Part shown: positions 35,426 through 46,100 of the stretch, piece by piece | Layout of the letters: each line of letters opens with the position of its first letter | Numbering within the stretch: position 1 is the first letter of the stretch | NCBI RefSeq assembly: GCF_019139535.1 | Contig: NZ_CP077073.1 | Coordinates: forward strand, 3,438,501 to 3,502,500 | DNA length: 64,000 nt | Source: Pseudomonas muyukensis | GTDB taxonomy: Bacteria > Pseudomonadota > Gammaproteobacteria > Pseudomonadales > Pseudomonadaceae | Direction of reading: 5' to 3' | Notes under the pieces: generated by a model | Told to the model about the DNA's origin: nothing | Database searches by the model: none | Seen by the model: only the letters and a program-made list of their open reading frames with translations | Made by a program: the position numbers and the translations under genes

Positions 35426-35477
35426 TCATCGCCGGGCATCAGGCTCAGGGCGTGGGAGCAGCCTTGCCCGGCGATGA
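35426..35477. terminator. Bidirectional hairpin between porin and DyP genes
   Basis: TCATCGCCGGGCA (35426-35438) and its exact inverse TGCCCGGCGATGA (35465-35477) form a 13-bp stem between the two convergent genes. No clear T-run, but position and strength fit a bidirectional terminator. Confidence 0.6.
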
Positions 35478-35484
35478 GGGCCGG

Positions 35485-36363
35485 TCAGCCCAACAGCAGG
35501 CGCAGGTCGGCGCCGGTTTCAGCCAAGGGCGGGCACCAGTAGTAGCCGCCGCTCAACGGCCGGCTGAAGCGGTACAAGCCGTCGATCACGCCATCTTCCA
35601 GCCCGCTCATGCGCCGCAGCTGTACCTCGAAGGCATCCAGCGAGAAGCCCAGGGCGACGAACGCCAGGCCCGCGCCGCGCTCGTCGGCCCAGGCCACCGA
35701 GCGGCGCACCACGAACGCCTCGGGGGCGAAGCTTTCCTGGGCGGTGCGCTTGACGTGGGCCGACGCCGGCGCGTCGTCGAGTTCTTCGTTGTCGCTCAGG
35801 CGGCGGCCGATGATGTTGTCCTGCTCAGCCTGGGGCAGCGCCTTGAAGTAGTTCAGGTCGTGCTGCCACAGCTGGAAAGCCGCAAAGCTGGAGCCGGCCA
35901 GGCCCGGGGCATCGCCCGGCACGATGGCGGCGGCCACGGCGTCTTCGTCCACCGGGTTCTCGGTGCCGTCTTCGTAACCGGTCAGGTCATGGCCGCCGCG
36001 GTGCAGGAAACCGTCGACGCTGTCGACCAGGCGCAGCGCCGGGGCCAGCAACTGGCGCAAGGCTTCGCCGCGCAGGAACAGATCGCCGCGTTCCTCGCCG
36101 CGTAGCCACAGCCACAAGGCGTGCTGGGTGGCCGGGTTCTCCACCACCGCATCCAGTTGCGGGAAGCTGCGCAGCCCCGGCACTTCGCGGCCCAAGGCTT
36201 TGACCAGGGGAGCGCCGATGGCGAGGATCAGGTTCTGGCCATCGACCTGGGCGATCAACTGGTCGAGTACCCCAGGCAAGGCCTCGTGCGAATCCAGGGC
36301 AAAGAACAGGTGGCGGGCATGGGCCGGCACCGGGGTGGCAAGCAGACCTTGCTGGAACGGCAT
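35485..36363 (-). CDS. DyP-type haem peroxidase (second)
   Basis: A 292-residue dye-decolourising peroxidase, different in type from the one at 19677. The signature GYEDGTENP holds catalytic Asp132. The proximal haem His lies in DAPASAHVKRTAQESF. C-terminal GLYRFSRPLSGGYYWCPPL is family-typical. No signal peptide. It is divergent from a BASS transporter with a nested palindrome between them, suggesting shared regulation. Confidence 0.92.
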   Translation of the reverse strand: MPFQQGLLATPVPAHARHLFFALDSHEALPGVLDQLIAQVDGQNLILAIGAPLVKALGREVPGLRSFPQLDAVVENPATQHALWLWLRGEERGDLFLRGEALRQLLAPALRLVDSVDGFLHRGGHDLTGYEDGTENPVDEDAVAAAIVPGDAPGLAGSSFAAFQLWQHDLNYFKALPQAEQDNIIGRRLSDNEELDDAPASAHVKRTAQESFAPEAFVVRRSVAWADERGAGLAFVALGFSLDAFEVQLRRMSGLEDGVIDGLYRFSRPLSGGYYWCPPLAETGADLRLLLG

Positions 36364-36413
36364 GACGGGCTAATCCTCGGCAAAAGCGCGAATGCTACTG
36401 CGCTGGGCGCCTG

Positions 36414-36477
36414 ATCGCAACGCGCTGCAGGCCAGGGCCTTGGTAACAAACGGTTACCAATGCCGGCCCGTTGCGAT
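36414..36477. promoter_or_regulatory. Nested inverted repeats between DyP and BASS transporter genes
   Basis: Outer arms ATCGCAACG (36414-36422) and CGTTGCGAT (36469-36477) enclose TTGGTAAC (36440-36447) and GTTACCAA (36453-36460). Both are perfect. Placed centrally in the divergent region, they look like an operator for an unlinked regulator. Confidence 0.5.
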
Positions 36478-36534
36478 TAGCTATCGTTCAGGGGACGCCT
36501 ACACTCGTCGAATCCTTCGCCCGAGAGCCCGCAC

Positions 36535-37428
36535 ATGACCGCCTCGCCCCTGCTGACCGCCGTCCTGCCCCTCGCCCTGGGCATCATCATGCTGGGCCTG
36601 GGCCTGTCGCTGACCCTGGCCGACTTCGCCCGGGTGGTGAAGTACCCCAAGCCGGTGCTGATTGGCCTGGCCTGCCAGATTATCCTGCTGCCGCTGGTGT
36701 GCTTCCTGATCGCCAATGGCCTGGGCCTGGAGGCGGCGCTGGCGGTGGGCCTGATGCTGCTGGCCGCCTCGCCGGGCGGCACCACCGCCAACCTGTTCAG
36801 CCACCTGGCCCATGGCGACGTGGCGCTGAACATCACCCTCACCGCGGTCAACTCGTTGATCGCCATCCTGACCATGCCGTTGCTGGTCAACCTGTCGTTG
36901 AGCTGGTTCATGGCCTCCGACCAGGCCATCCCGCTGCAGTTCGCCAAGGTCATGCAGGTGTTCGCCATCGTCCTGCTGCCGGTGGCCCTGGGCATGCTGG
37001 TCCGCCACTGGGCGCCAGGTTTTGCCGCGCGCATGGAAAAACCGATGAAACTGGTGGCGGCGCTGTTCCTGGCCTTCACCATCGTCCTGGCGCTGGCCAA
37101 GGACTGGCAGACGGTGGTCGAGTACGCGCCGATCGTTGGCGGCGCCGCGCTGCTGTTCAACCTGCTCAGCCTGGGGGTGGGCTACTGGGTGCCGCGGCTG
37201 CTGAACATTCCCAGGCGCCAGGCGATCGCCATCGGCATGGAGATCGGCATCCACAACGGCACCCTGGCCATCGCCCTGGCGCTGAGCCCATCGCTGCTCA
37301 ACAACGCGACCATGGCAGTGCCGGCGGCGATCTACAGCTTGATCATGTTCTTCACCGCGGCCGGGTTTGGCTGGTGGGTCAGCCGGGGGCAACGTGCCGA
37401 GCGCGTGGCCAGCGAACCGCTCGGTTGA
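36535..37428 (+). CDS. Bile acid:sodium symporter (BASS) family transporter
   Basis: A 297-residue membrane protein with about nine or ten hydrophobic segments. Family signatures are MLLAASPGGTTANLFSHLAHGDVALNI (the crossover region) and EIGIHNGTLAIALAL. BASS carriers couple sodium entry to uptake of organic acids such as pantoate, pyruvate-like acids or bile acids. The substrate is not readable. Divergent from the DyP peroxidase. Confidence 0.9.
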   Translation: MTASPLLTAVLPLALGIIMLGLGLSLTLADFARVVKYPKPVLIGLACQIILLPLVCFLIANGLGLEAALAVGLMLLAASPGGTTANLFSHLAHGDVALNITLTAVNSLIAILTMPLLVNLSLSWFMASDQAIPLQFAKVMQVFAIVLLPVALGMLVRHWAPGFAARMEKPMKLVAALFLAFTIVLALAKDWQTVVEYAPIVGGAALLFNLLSLGVGYWVPRLLNIPRRQAIAIGMEIGIHNGTLAIALALSPSLLNNATMAVPAAIYSLIMFFTAAGFGWWVSRGQRAERVASEPLG

Positions 37429-37473
37429 TGCGCCGGGGCTGCGTGGCAGCGGGCTTGCCCCAGCACAGGCCAC

Positions 37474-37935
37474 TCAGCCCCGCCGTCGCTTCAGCTGCCC
37501 TTTCAACACCCGCAATGGCGGCGCATAGAAGAAGCCGAACGACACGCTGCCCTGGCGCCCTTTTACCGCATGATGCAGCCGATGTGCCCGGTACAGACGC
37601 TTCAGATACCGATTGACCGGCTTCGGCGCCCGCGGCCAGTGGCGGTGGAACAAGCCGTCATGGGCCAGCACATAGGCCACCCCATAGCCGGCCACCCCGG
37701 CGCCCACCCACTGCAGCGGCGCGTGCCCGGCCTTGCCCAGCGCTACCAGGGCCAGGGCGATCAGGCCCAGGGCCACCAGGTACAGGTCGTTGGTCTCCAG
37801 CATGCCCAGCTGCGGCTCGTGGTGCGAGCGGTGCAGCCACCAGCCCCAGCCATGCATGACGTACTTGTGGGCCAGCGTACCGACGCCCTCCATGGCCACC
37901 AGGGTGCCGAACAGCACGGCAAGATTGAACAGCAT
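37474..37935 (-). CDS. Beta-carotene-hydroxylase-like (CrtZ/fatty-acid hydroxylase) protein
   Basis: A 153-residue membrane hydroxylase. The di-iron histidine set is complete: HKYVMH (His23, His28), HRSHH (His35, His38, His39), HDGLFHRHW, and RAHRLHH. Hydrophobic segments lie around residues 3-20 and 50-95. The sequence is of CrtZ type, which adds hydroxyls to beta-ionone rings, but no other carotenoid gene is in the window, so the substrate could be another lipid. It is transcribed divergently from the methyltransferase at 38008. Confidence 0.85.
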   Translation of the reverse strand: MLFNLAVLFGTLVAMEGVGTLAHKYVMHGWGWWLHRSHHEPQLGMLETNDLYLVALGLIALALVALGKAGHAPLQWVGAGVAGYGVAYVLAHDGLFHRHWPRAPKPVNRYLKRLYRAHRLHHAVKGRQGSVSFGFFYAPPLRVLKGQLKRRRG

Positions 37936-38007
37936 CAGACGATCCGGGGGTTGGCAACGAAAGGCGCAAGGGTACCATTGCCGGCAGGTCAATCGGAGGG
38001 GCTTTCG

Positions 38008-38778
38008 ATGAAGGATGTACACACCGCGGCCAGTACCGGCTATTCCCGCTACTCGGGCAACTACGAGCAAGGCCGGCCCGACTATCCCGTCGCCCTGCAG
38101 GGCTGGTTGCGCGACACCTTGGGCGTCGCCCGCGGCACCCCGGTGCTGGACCTGGGCGCCGGCACCGGCAAGTTCACCCGCCTGCTCAGTACCCTTGCGC
38201 CGCAACTGACGGCCGTCGAGCCGGTGGCGGCAATGCGCGGGCAATTCGCCGCGCACCTGCCGGGTGTGCCGGTGCTCGACGGCAGCGCCCAGCACATCCC
38301 CCTGGCCGACGCCAGCCAGCAGGTGCTGGTGTGTGCCCAGGCCTTCCACTGGTTCGCCAGCAGCGACGCCCTGGCCGAGATGCATCGGGTGCTGGCCCCC
38401 GGTGGCCGCCTGGGGCTGGTGTGGAATGTGCGCGACGAATCGGTGGACTGGGTGGCGCGCATCACCGCGATCATCACCCCCTACGAGGGTGACACCCCAC
38501 GCTTTCACAACGGGCGCTGGCGCGCGGCCTTCGATGGCCGTTGGTTCAGCGCGCCGCAGTTGACCACCCTGCCCCATGTGCACCAAGGCAGCCCGCAGGC
38601 GGTGATCCTCGAACGGCTGCGCTCGGTGAGCTTCATTGCCGCCCTGCCCCAGGCCGAACAGGACCAGGTCATGGGCCAGCTGCAGGCGCTGATCGACAGC
38701 CACCCCGACCTCAAGGGCCGCGAGCACATCGCCTTCCCCTACCAGACCCAGGCCTACGTCTGCCAGCGCCTGGCGTAA
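38008..38778 (+). CDS. Class I SAM-dependent methyltransferase
   Basis: A 256-residue methyltransferase. The SAM site is VLDLGAGTGKFTRLL near residue 47, with VTAVEP-like LTAVEPVAAM after it and LGLVWNVRD for motif III. The N-terminal GYSRYSGNYEQGRPDYP and the AFHWFAS motif match the UbiE/methyltransferase-11 group of small-molecule enzymes. The ATG at 38008 follows CGGAGGGGCTTTCG. Substrate unknown. Confidence 0.88.
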   Translation: MKDVHTAASTGYSRYSGNYEQGRPDYPVALQGWLRDTLGVARGTPVLDLGAGTGKFTRLLSTLAPQLTAVEPVAAMRGQFAAHLPGVPVLDGSAQHIPLADASQQVLVCAQAFHWFASSDALAEMHRVLAPGGRLGLVWNVRDESVDWVARITAIITPYEGDTPRFHNGRWRAAFDGRWFSAPQLTTLPHVHQGSPQAVILERLRSVSFIAALPQAEQDQVMGQLQALIDSHPDLKGREHIAFPYQTQAYVCQRLA

Positions 38779-38870
38779 CACAATCGTCATGTGCCACGCC
38801 TTGACCCCGGGCGGGTCGAGGCGTATGGTCCGCCGCGCACTCAAGCATCCCCTCACAGGAGACCCCTGCA

Positions 38871-38918
38871 TTGGACAGTAGCCCCAGTCGATTGCGACAG
38901 GCCCACACGGCGAGCTAG
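38871..38918 (+). CDS. Candidate leader peptide in the mgtC-like 5' leader
   Basis: A 15-codon frame, MDSSPSRLRQAHTAS, starts with TTG at 38871 and stops at TAG 38918, with AGGAG nine bases upstream. Its last codons enter the stem of a hairpin (38909-38947). It resembles the logic of the mgtA/mgtC leader peptides of enterics, where ribosome movement sets attenuation. It is too short to be certain. Confidence 0.45.
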   Translation: MDSSPSRLRQAHTAS

Positions 38919-38987
38919 TCCGGCAGCGTCCCTGCCACTGTCTCGCCGCCCACGGTAGACGGTGGTTTCCCGGCCCTTGGCGGCCGG
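38909..38987 (+). promoter_or_regulatory. Attenuator-like leader of the MgtC/SapB gene
   Basis: In the 341-base untranslated stretch before the gene at 39120, GGCGAG (38909-38914) pairs with CTCGCC (38942-38947) around an inner GGCAG/CTGCC stem. A second hairpin, CCGGCC (38970-38975) and GGCCGG (38982-38987), is followed by TTCTTCCCC. The order leader peptide, hairpin, terminator-like hairpin, long spacer and gene suggests transcription attenuation. No M-box consensus was recognised. Confidence 0.5.
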
Positions 38988-39119
38988 TTCTTCCCCCTGT
39001 TTCCCCACACCTTGCCCGCTGCCGGGCCGGGTCGGTGGTCCTGCGCATTCGTTGCTTTCAATCGCGCCGCCGCAAGGTTGGCGCCTGAACGGGCATTCGC
39101 CCGTGGAACGAGGTTCGCT

Positions 39120-39833
39120 ATGGATTGGAAAGTCTTTCTGCTGCGCGTGAGCGTGGCCCTGCTGCTCGGCGCGCTGATCGGCGCCGAGCGTCAACTGCGC
39201 CAGCGCCTGACCGGCCTGCGCACCAACGCGCTGGTCAGCACCGGCGCCTGCCTGTTCGTGCTGATGACCCAGGCCGTGCCGGGCATGGCCCCTACCGATG
39301 CCTCGCGCATCGCCGCCTATGTGGTGTCGGGCATCGGTTTTCTTGGCGGCGGCGTGATCATGCGCGACGGCTTCAACGTGCGCGGCCTGAACACCGCCGC
39401 GACCCTCTGGTGCACCGCCGCGGTCGGTGTGCTGTGCAGCCTCGGCCTGCTGCTCGAGGCCAGCCTGGGCAGCCTGGTGGTGTTGTGCGCAAATATCCTG
39501 CTGCGCGACCTGGCCCAGCGCCTGGACCGCCAGGAGGTGCTGCCGGCCAGCGAGGTCGAGCAGCGCTTCGAGGTGCGCATCGTCTGCCGCGCCGAGGACG
39601 AAATCCAGGTCCGCGGCCTGATGCTGCACAGCCTGAGCGACCCGGGGCTGCGCCTGCAATCGCTGCACAGCGAGGACCTGGCCGACCCGACACGCCTGGA
39701 AGTGCGCGCCGAACTGCTCGGCACCGCGCAGGCGCCCACCCAGCTGGAACGCCTGGTCGGCCGGGTGAGCCTGGAGAAAGGCGTCAGCTCGGTACGCTGG
39801 CAGCTCCAGGCCCAGGGGTTGAACGCCGACTAG
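39120..39833 (+). CDS. MgtC/SapB-family membrane protein
   Basis: A 237-residue inner-membrane protein. The MgtC signatures are LLLGALIGAERQLRQRLTGLRTNALVSTGA at the N-terminus and GIGFLGGGVIMRDGFNVRGLNTAATLWCTAAVG in the centre, within four or five hydrophobic segments. The C-terminal 100 residues form a cytosolic ACT-like domain (EQRFEVRIVCRAEDEIQVRGLM). MgtC proteins support survival in low magnesium and modulate F-ATPase or phosphate homeostasis. The ATG follows GAACGAGGTTCGCT. The long leader suggests magnesium- or translation-sensitive attenuation. Confidence 0.9.
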   Translation: MDWKVFLLRVSVALLLGALIGAERQLRQRLTGLRTNALVSTGACLFVLMTQAVPGMAPTDASRIAAYVVSGIGFLGGGVIMRDGFNVRGLNTAATLWCTAAVGVLCSLGLLLEASLGSLVVLCANILLRDLAQRLDRQEVLPASEVEQRFEVRIVCRAEDEIQVRGLMLHSLSDPGLRLQSLHSEDLADPTRLEVRAELLGTAQAPTQLERLVGRVSLEKGVSSVRWQLQAQGLNAD

Positions 39834-39907
39834 GAACTCCGAGCAAGCCGTTCAGCAACCTGCAACAGTGAGTCTCTTGAATCACCTGAGCCAACGTTCA
39901 GGTGTCG

Positions 39908-40156
39908 ATGACACAAGCATCCCCTCTGGCCGTGGTCAAGCACTGCCAGAGCCCCTCCTACAGCCCCGACAGCACGGCCCTTGTGGTCCGTAGCTACGCC
40001 TCTGAAGTAGGGCTTCATATAACCAAATCAATGCTTGCTCAGCCGAAACTAACTCATAAGGTCAATCATTACGACATCGAACTAGTATTTTTACCAGGTG
40101 ACAAGCCTTCCGACACCCCAGACACTGAACGTAAACCGACGCTTTTCAAACCTTGA
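39908..40156 (+). CDS. Small hypothetical protein preceding the Rhs gene
   Basis: An 82-residue frame (MTQASPLAVVKHCQSPSYSPD... ending ERKPTLFKP) 20 bases before the giant gene and with the same lower-GC style. It has no recognisable domain and only a weak ribosome site. It could be a small partner or chaperone for the toxin, or a non-coding stretch. Confidence 0.4.
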   Translation: MTQASPLAVVKHCQSPSYSPDSTALVVRSYASEVGLHITKSMLAQPKLTHKVNHYDIELVFLPGDKPSDTPDTERKPTLFKP

Positions 40157-40175
40157 ATTCGGTGGAGAATACGAG

Positions 40176-43100
40176 ATGAGCCGTTTTTCAGCGTCCACAG
40201 TAATTGGCTACAACAGAAGCGTCATTGAAAGCTCCGGTTTGAAACCAGGAGACAAGATCAGACTCAATGACGATAACAAATACGCCTGGCTCATAAGAAT
40301 TACAGACAACCATCTCGAAATTGATTTCAATCGTGAAGACGGATCGCTTTCAATACCTGCCTACTACGACAAAAGCGACCTCCACTTTCAATCTGTGCAT
40401 TGCGCTTCCATTGAGGGCATCAGCCCAGAAAACATTACGCTAACCAGCCAAAATAAAAGTAAGTATGAAGGATTGGAGCGCGAACTTGAAAACGCATTCG
40501 ACTGCCTCACCAGCCTAGGGGCAGAAAAAATAGACCCCAATCAAATATCTTCATTCCCTTTCGAGCCCTTACTCGCACTCGTCGAGCTAAAAGTTAACGC
40601 CCCTGCTTTATACCCCCGCCAGCGCTCCTCCGGAGCCCACTATGGATTCCTATGCATCATAGAGGGCTCTACACTTCCGGAATTTCATGATCACTTAATC
40701 ATCTCAACGGACAGCCTGTTAGGCCCGGTGCTGTCAAACTTGGACAAAGACGTTCTTGAGAACTTCCTTAGGGACTGCCCAGAGGACTTCCCTGAGGAAT
40801 TTTTCTCCCGCCGCCAAGCAATCCGCTATTTTTTTTGCGAACATTTTAAAACGCCAGACACCCAGGATTTGGGTTACCTCGCCAAGAATCATATTCACGC
40901 CATCTACGATCTCACAGCACTCGACGCTGCAAAATCCATGGTCGAAAGAATCAACACCCGGACAGCCACCCTGTGCAGGTTGGTCGAGAACAATGCCCAG
41001 CGGATAGAAATAGACCCGAACAGGGGTAAGCAAGATGCCCCTTCAGGCCCGGCAATCATCGAATTCAATGATACTGTCTATGAAGTTGGCAACAGCAGTG
41101 GATATGGCACAATTGCTGCGATCGAGTATGGTGAATTAGATATTTCCTGCTCCGAACAAACCCAAGATGACTACAAGGCCTTGAAAGATAAATTCGACTG
41201 CCTCTCTTGTTTCTCGCCCTTGGAAAATATCGACCTATACGACCGCTCCATTAAAGCCATCTACACCACTTCGGGCATGACAGCGGAGCCACCCATCGCC
41301 CTCCAGATGCACTCGCGGTCAATACCTTACCTGATCTCCAACCAGCCTAACGGCGCGCTGCCCGACATGACGGACTTTTCGCTCGAGCGCGTGGGTAGCG
41401 TCAACGGCGGCTGGATCAGCAGCAGTACGATCAAGGCAGGTCGCGCACTGGCCGAGGGCGAGGTATTAAGCGTTTTCCTCATCGACCGCCAGGACGGTGA
41501 AATCCGCAAAATCGATTATCCGGCGCAAAAGGGCAAGCTCGCTGCCGAGCATTGGCCAAAAGCCTTCGCCGATCATCTGGTGGCTGCTGGCGAACCAATG
41601 ACCGCCGGAAGCTTTAGCGGTGACAATAGCTTTTCCACCACTACCACGCCCCTCCGGCTGTGGAGCCCAGCACGCTATCGCGCCTTCAGCACCGCACCCT
41701 TTGCCGCCAACCTGGTACAGGCATTAGCCTGCGACGAATCGTTCGCCCTCACCACAGGCGCAACCCTTTGCCTGCAAGTACGCGACCTCACGTCCCAGAC
41801 CTTGTACGAGCACCATTTCTTCACCCCCACGGCCACGCAAGCCGGCACGCAGTGGTCCAAGGCGCTGTGTGAACAGATCAACCGCGACAGCCGCCTGCTG
41901 CGTGCGGGCGTGCGCGATGACTGCAGCGTGACCCCCGCCGAGCATGACAATGCCTTCTGGGTGCCGCAATGCGCCGAGCTGGCGGTCACCCTCACCGAGA
42001 CGCGCTGGTGGCAAAGCCAGGCTGTCCAGAATCTACAGCGACTGGAAGAAGGACGCACAGTGCAAGCGTGGGTCTATGATGCGTTTTCTCATCATTTGCT
42101 CGCTCATCATGAGTGGACGCCAAGCGGGGCCCAGCGCGCCGCAGGCAAATGGCACCAGGCCTGGGCCAATGCCCTGAACGCCTCATCGGTATCGCCCTAC
42201 CTGCGAGCGGCCACGCATAGTCCTCAGACCGAGCAGGCCAATGGCACGGATCTGTACCTGTGGCAACGTGGTGATGCACTGCGTATTTTCACTACCCTGC
42301 CCGACGCAGGTAATCGCCTGCCAGGCCCTACCCTGCAATCGGCCTGGAAAGCCAACATCAAGGATGAAGTTCTAGTCACTGTACGCCATCCGTTCAGCCG
42401 TAAACCGCTGCACCACGCATTGTTCAAACCCCAGGATGTCGACACGATCAGTGACCGGGATACCTGGTTGCAGGCCTTGGCCGATTTCCTCAAGGCGCAG
42501 GCCTGGCCCGAGGTGCAGGTTGGGGCAAGCGACGAACCGCTATCCGTCCCTCGCCTCAGCGAGTTGCAGGTTCTGCTGGAGAACGTCAGCGACGGCAAAA
42601 CCGAAAGCGATGGCGACAACCTCAAGCACCTGCTCGAGCTGGACGACTTGCCTGCAGAACAAGCCCGCTTCACCGTGACGACACAGGCGACTACCGTGCG
42701 GGTCGATGTGCATTCGTTGAACGGCGAACTGCAGTTCCGCCTGAACCAGCGCGCATACGATAAAGGCTATCGAGTAGCCGCCTGCACGCCACGCACCAGT
42801 GAACTTGCGTTGTGGCCGGTGGACGTGACCGACACCCAGATCACTTGGGCAGGGCCAATTGACAATGGCGTCTATGATCTCTACCTGGCCTACCCAGAAA
42901 GTGCTCGCGACCACACTGCGCTGACCGTGGGCCATATCGGCGCTTTCCACCCCAGCCACTTTTGGCACGGTGTGCAGGCCGTCGAATTTACCCCGCCTGC
43001 GTCCATGAAAGCCTATGACGAAATCAGCTTCTTATGCGAGGACTACGCCAACACCAACCAATCAGAAGTCTTTGACACCAGTCCCCATGACCGCAACGGT

Positions 43101-46100
43101 GTGGACGAGCGCAGCGGCCTGTTCCATGCCCATTACCCGATCACTATCCTACAAGGGTTACTTGGGCTTGGCCCGGTGTGCGACCTGAGCATTCACTACT
43201 CGGCGCTTAGAGCCAACGAAGCGGGCTTGGGTGATGGTTGGGCCTGGCGCTTTTCCAGCATCATCACCAGCTCCACTCAGGAGAATGACCACCGCCAGCT
43301 CACACTCGCAGATGGAGCCCCGATCCTGTTCAGCGATGAACAGTGGACCCAGCTTGGCACAGGCCAAGCCATCAAGACCCGGGAGTGCCGGGTAAGCTGT
43401 ACCAGCGATTACAGCCAGTTCACCCTCGACTTCCCCAGCGGCCGCCAAGAGATCCTGAGCAAACCTGCTGCACCAGGCAGTGATGAGATCGAACCCAACG
43501 ATGCATTCCGCAAAGCCGTGCTAGCAGCCTTAAAGGCGATCAAGGCCGGTAGCGAGCCGGACCCTCTGTTGATACCTGAACACTGGACGCAGGGGATTTT
43601 GGCGGTGATTTTCCCTTATGGATACCTTGTCGGAGGAATCATTGATTACGCAGAAGCCCGCAAAGCATGGAGAGAACATGCCAACACCAAGGAACTGAAC
43701 AGGCGTATCGCGCTGTATGAACGGCCGTTCGTGCAACTGCTGCCGTCACGCATCGTTTCGCAATATGGCGAAGCGCTAGATCTGCAGTGGAAACGCCAGA
43801 AGGGCCAGTTCCTGCTGATGAGCATCAAGAGCGGCGCAACCGAGCTGTTCAGCGCGGAGTATGTCAACCCTGAGGCCAAGGCCGGTAGCCAAGTGCACAT
43901 GCAGCTTTGGCCTGGCACCCCCGAAGCATTCAAGGTCGAGCTCACACTCGAACATTACTTGCTGCGCACACTCAAGCGCGAGCGCAACGGCAGCGTCGTG
44001 CAACGGGTGGATTGTGGCTACGACGATGATCCTGCGTTGGACAGGGTATTGTGCCGCTTGGAGGAGCTGGACGGTTCTGTCGAATGCGTCCAGTACGTCA
44101 AGCATGAAGCCAAGCCGGATCAGCCGCCGGCTCTGCCCAAAGCAGTGTTGCATGCGCTGCTACCCGGCCGCGGGCAGCAGAACCATATCAACCGCTACAC
44201 CTATACCGGCAGCTTCCAGAACTGGCGTGACCAGATAGCCATCGTCGCCGTGCAAAGCGGTGCCCATGCCAGCGTGGTGCATGACCTGCATGCTTTCGGC
44301 CGGGACACAAAAGGGACACGGATCTGCCTGCTGCGGGGCTCGGCCTCTGCTCAGGCTCACTGGCTGGAATTCTACCTGCAGCACGAGCAGACCACGGCCA
44401 CCTATCGCTACACAGGCTGTGGCGATGAACTGGCCGAAATCATCAAGAACATAGTCACCAAGATAAAGGCGGAGTCGATCGAAGTGACAGCCAACGCCTC
44501 GGCGGTCGAGCGCCGGACGGCGGTATTGCAATTGTTGTGGCGGTACTCGACCAAAAACCGTGAACGACTGCACGGAGCGATCAAGCACATGCTCAGCCTG
44601 TCTCCAAAGGCAGAGCGCGAATGCCTTGGCAAAACCCTGGACGCAACCACGATCGTGACTGATGCACAAGGAAACCCCCGGCATCTGCATGTCAAGGGCT
44701 CGCATAAGATTTACTACTGCTATTACGGTGAGCAGAGGCAAAGCCAGATCGTGCTTGGCAGCGTACCAGCACTGAGCGCCGTGCCTACCCTGGAGTGCCC
44801 TGTCGTGCCGGCATATGCCAGCGCTCCGCTGATGGCGGAGTATCAGTGTGACGACTTCGGCAACCCTCAGGGCTTGAAACTCTACGGTTATCGAAACGTC
44901 ACCCGTGCTGGCCGCGAATACCTGGAACTGGCCGAAATAGTGATAGTGGACGGCATCCGCGGCACGCTGGTCAACGACACCCTCGACCAACACAGCACCT
45001 GGGCGCTGACCGGCAAGGACGTCCTGTGGCACCAGATCAGCACCACCACGTCAGTCCCCGCCAGCAAGAAAACCACCAGCGAGCAAAGCAAGGTCAAGGA
45101 ATGGTCGATCACCAGCCAACAGACGACGCACCACGGCGGTAATAGCTATACACTGACCAATGTTCAGCAATTCATCGACAATCCCACCCAGCCGGGTATC
45201 GAGGTAATCGTCAGTGCAACGACGCCAGCCGGCACTGCTCAGGTCAGCAAGGAACTCCGTTCGCGCTACAGCAGGCGCGCCCTGCAAAAGGTCGAGAATG
45301 GCCTCGAGACCCACTGGGAGCGCGATGCCTCGGGTCGAGTAACCCAAGAAACCCGCTACCGGCTGGCATCCGGTAGCAACCGCAAGACGGCCAGAAAGGA
45401 ACTCGCCGAGCACATCGTTTCGATCTACACCGACAGTAACGACAAAACAACGGTTGAGCGCACCTTCAAGGATGGCAGCCAGAGCCTATCGCAACTCGAT
45501 GGCCTACAACGGGACTGGCTCACCGCGTGGCGCAGATCAGCCACCGACGACTATGTTCCCCTGGAAGAACACTGCTTCACAGGCCTGGACGATGCTTGCG
45601 TATTGGGCAGTTGGGCGTGGGATTACCTGCCAGGTGGGCAGGCCGTGCGCAAGGGCCCGCCCCTGCCGGGATTGGCGGGGAAGCAGCTCTGGATGGCGCA
45701 GGAAACGCGCGAGCTGACGCAGCGCTCGGCTACTGTTGAAGCGGACACGCTTAGCGCCACACGGCGCAGTGCCCGAGTGGATGCTACTGCTGCCGAAAAG
45801 TTTACTGAGGCGCTATTTGCAATACTTGCGTGCATCGACACTGAAGACCCACTTGCAGCCCAGGCATTCACTCTCCACAGAGACGGCTCCAGCTATACAT
45901 CTAACACCATACGCGCCGCGTACGAGCAGATAATGCTTGCAGCAGAAATTCACAACATAACAACAACGGATCACTACAAATTAATTAAATATATTCAATA
46001 CCTTTCCGGCCTGACCGACTTGAAAGGCATTGAGGATGCGGACGAATGGATTCATTTGGGTCACTGGATCGCCTCCAGCGTCACGGAAGAGAAACTTTCA

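Noticed and set aside
40098..40176. An earlier GTG start for the Rhs gene
   Set aside because: It overlaps the preceding small frame and lacks a ribosome site; the ATG at 40176 has GGTGGAG at the right distance.
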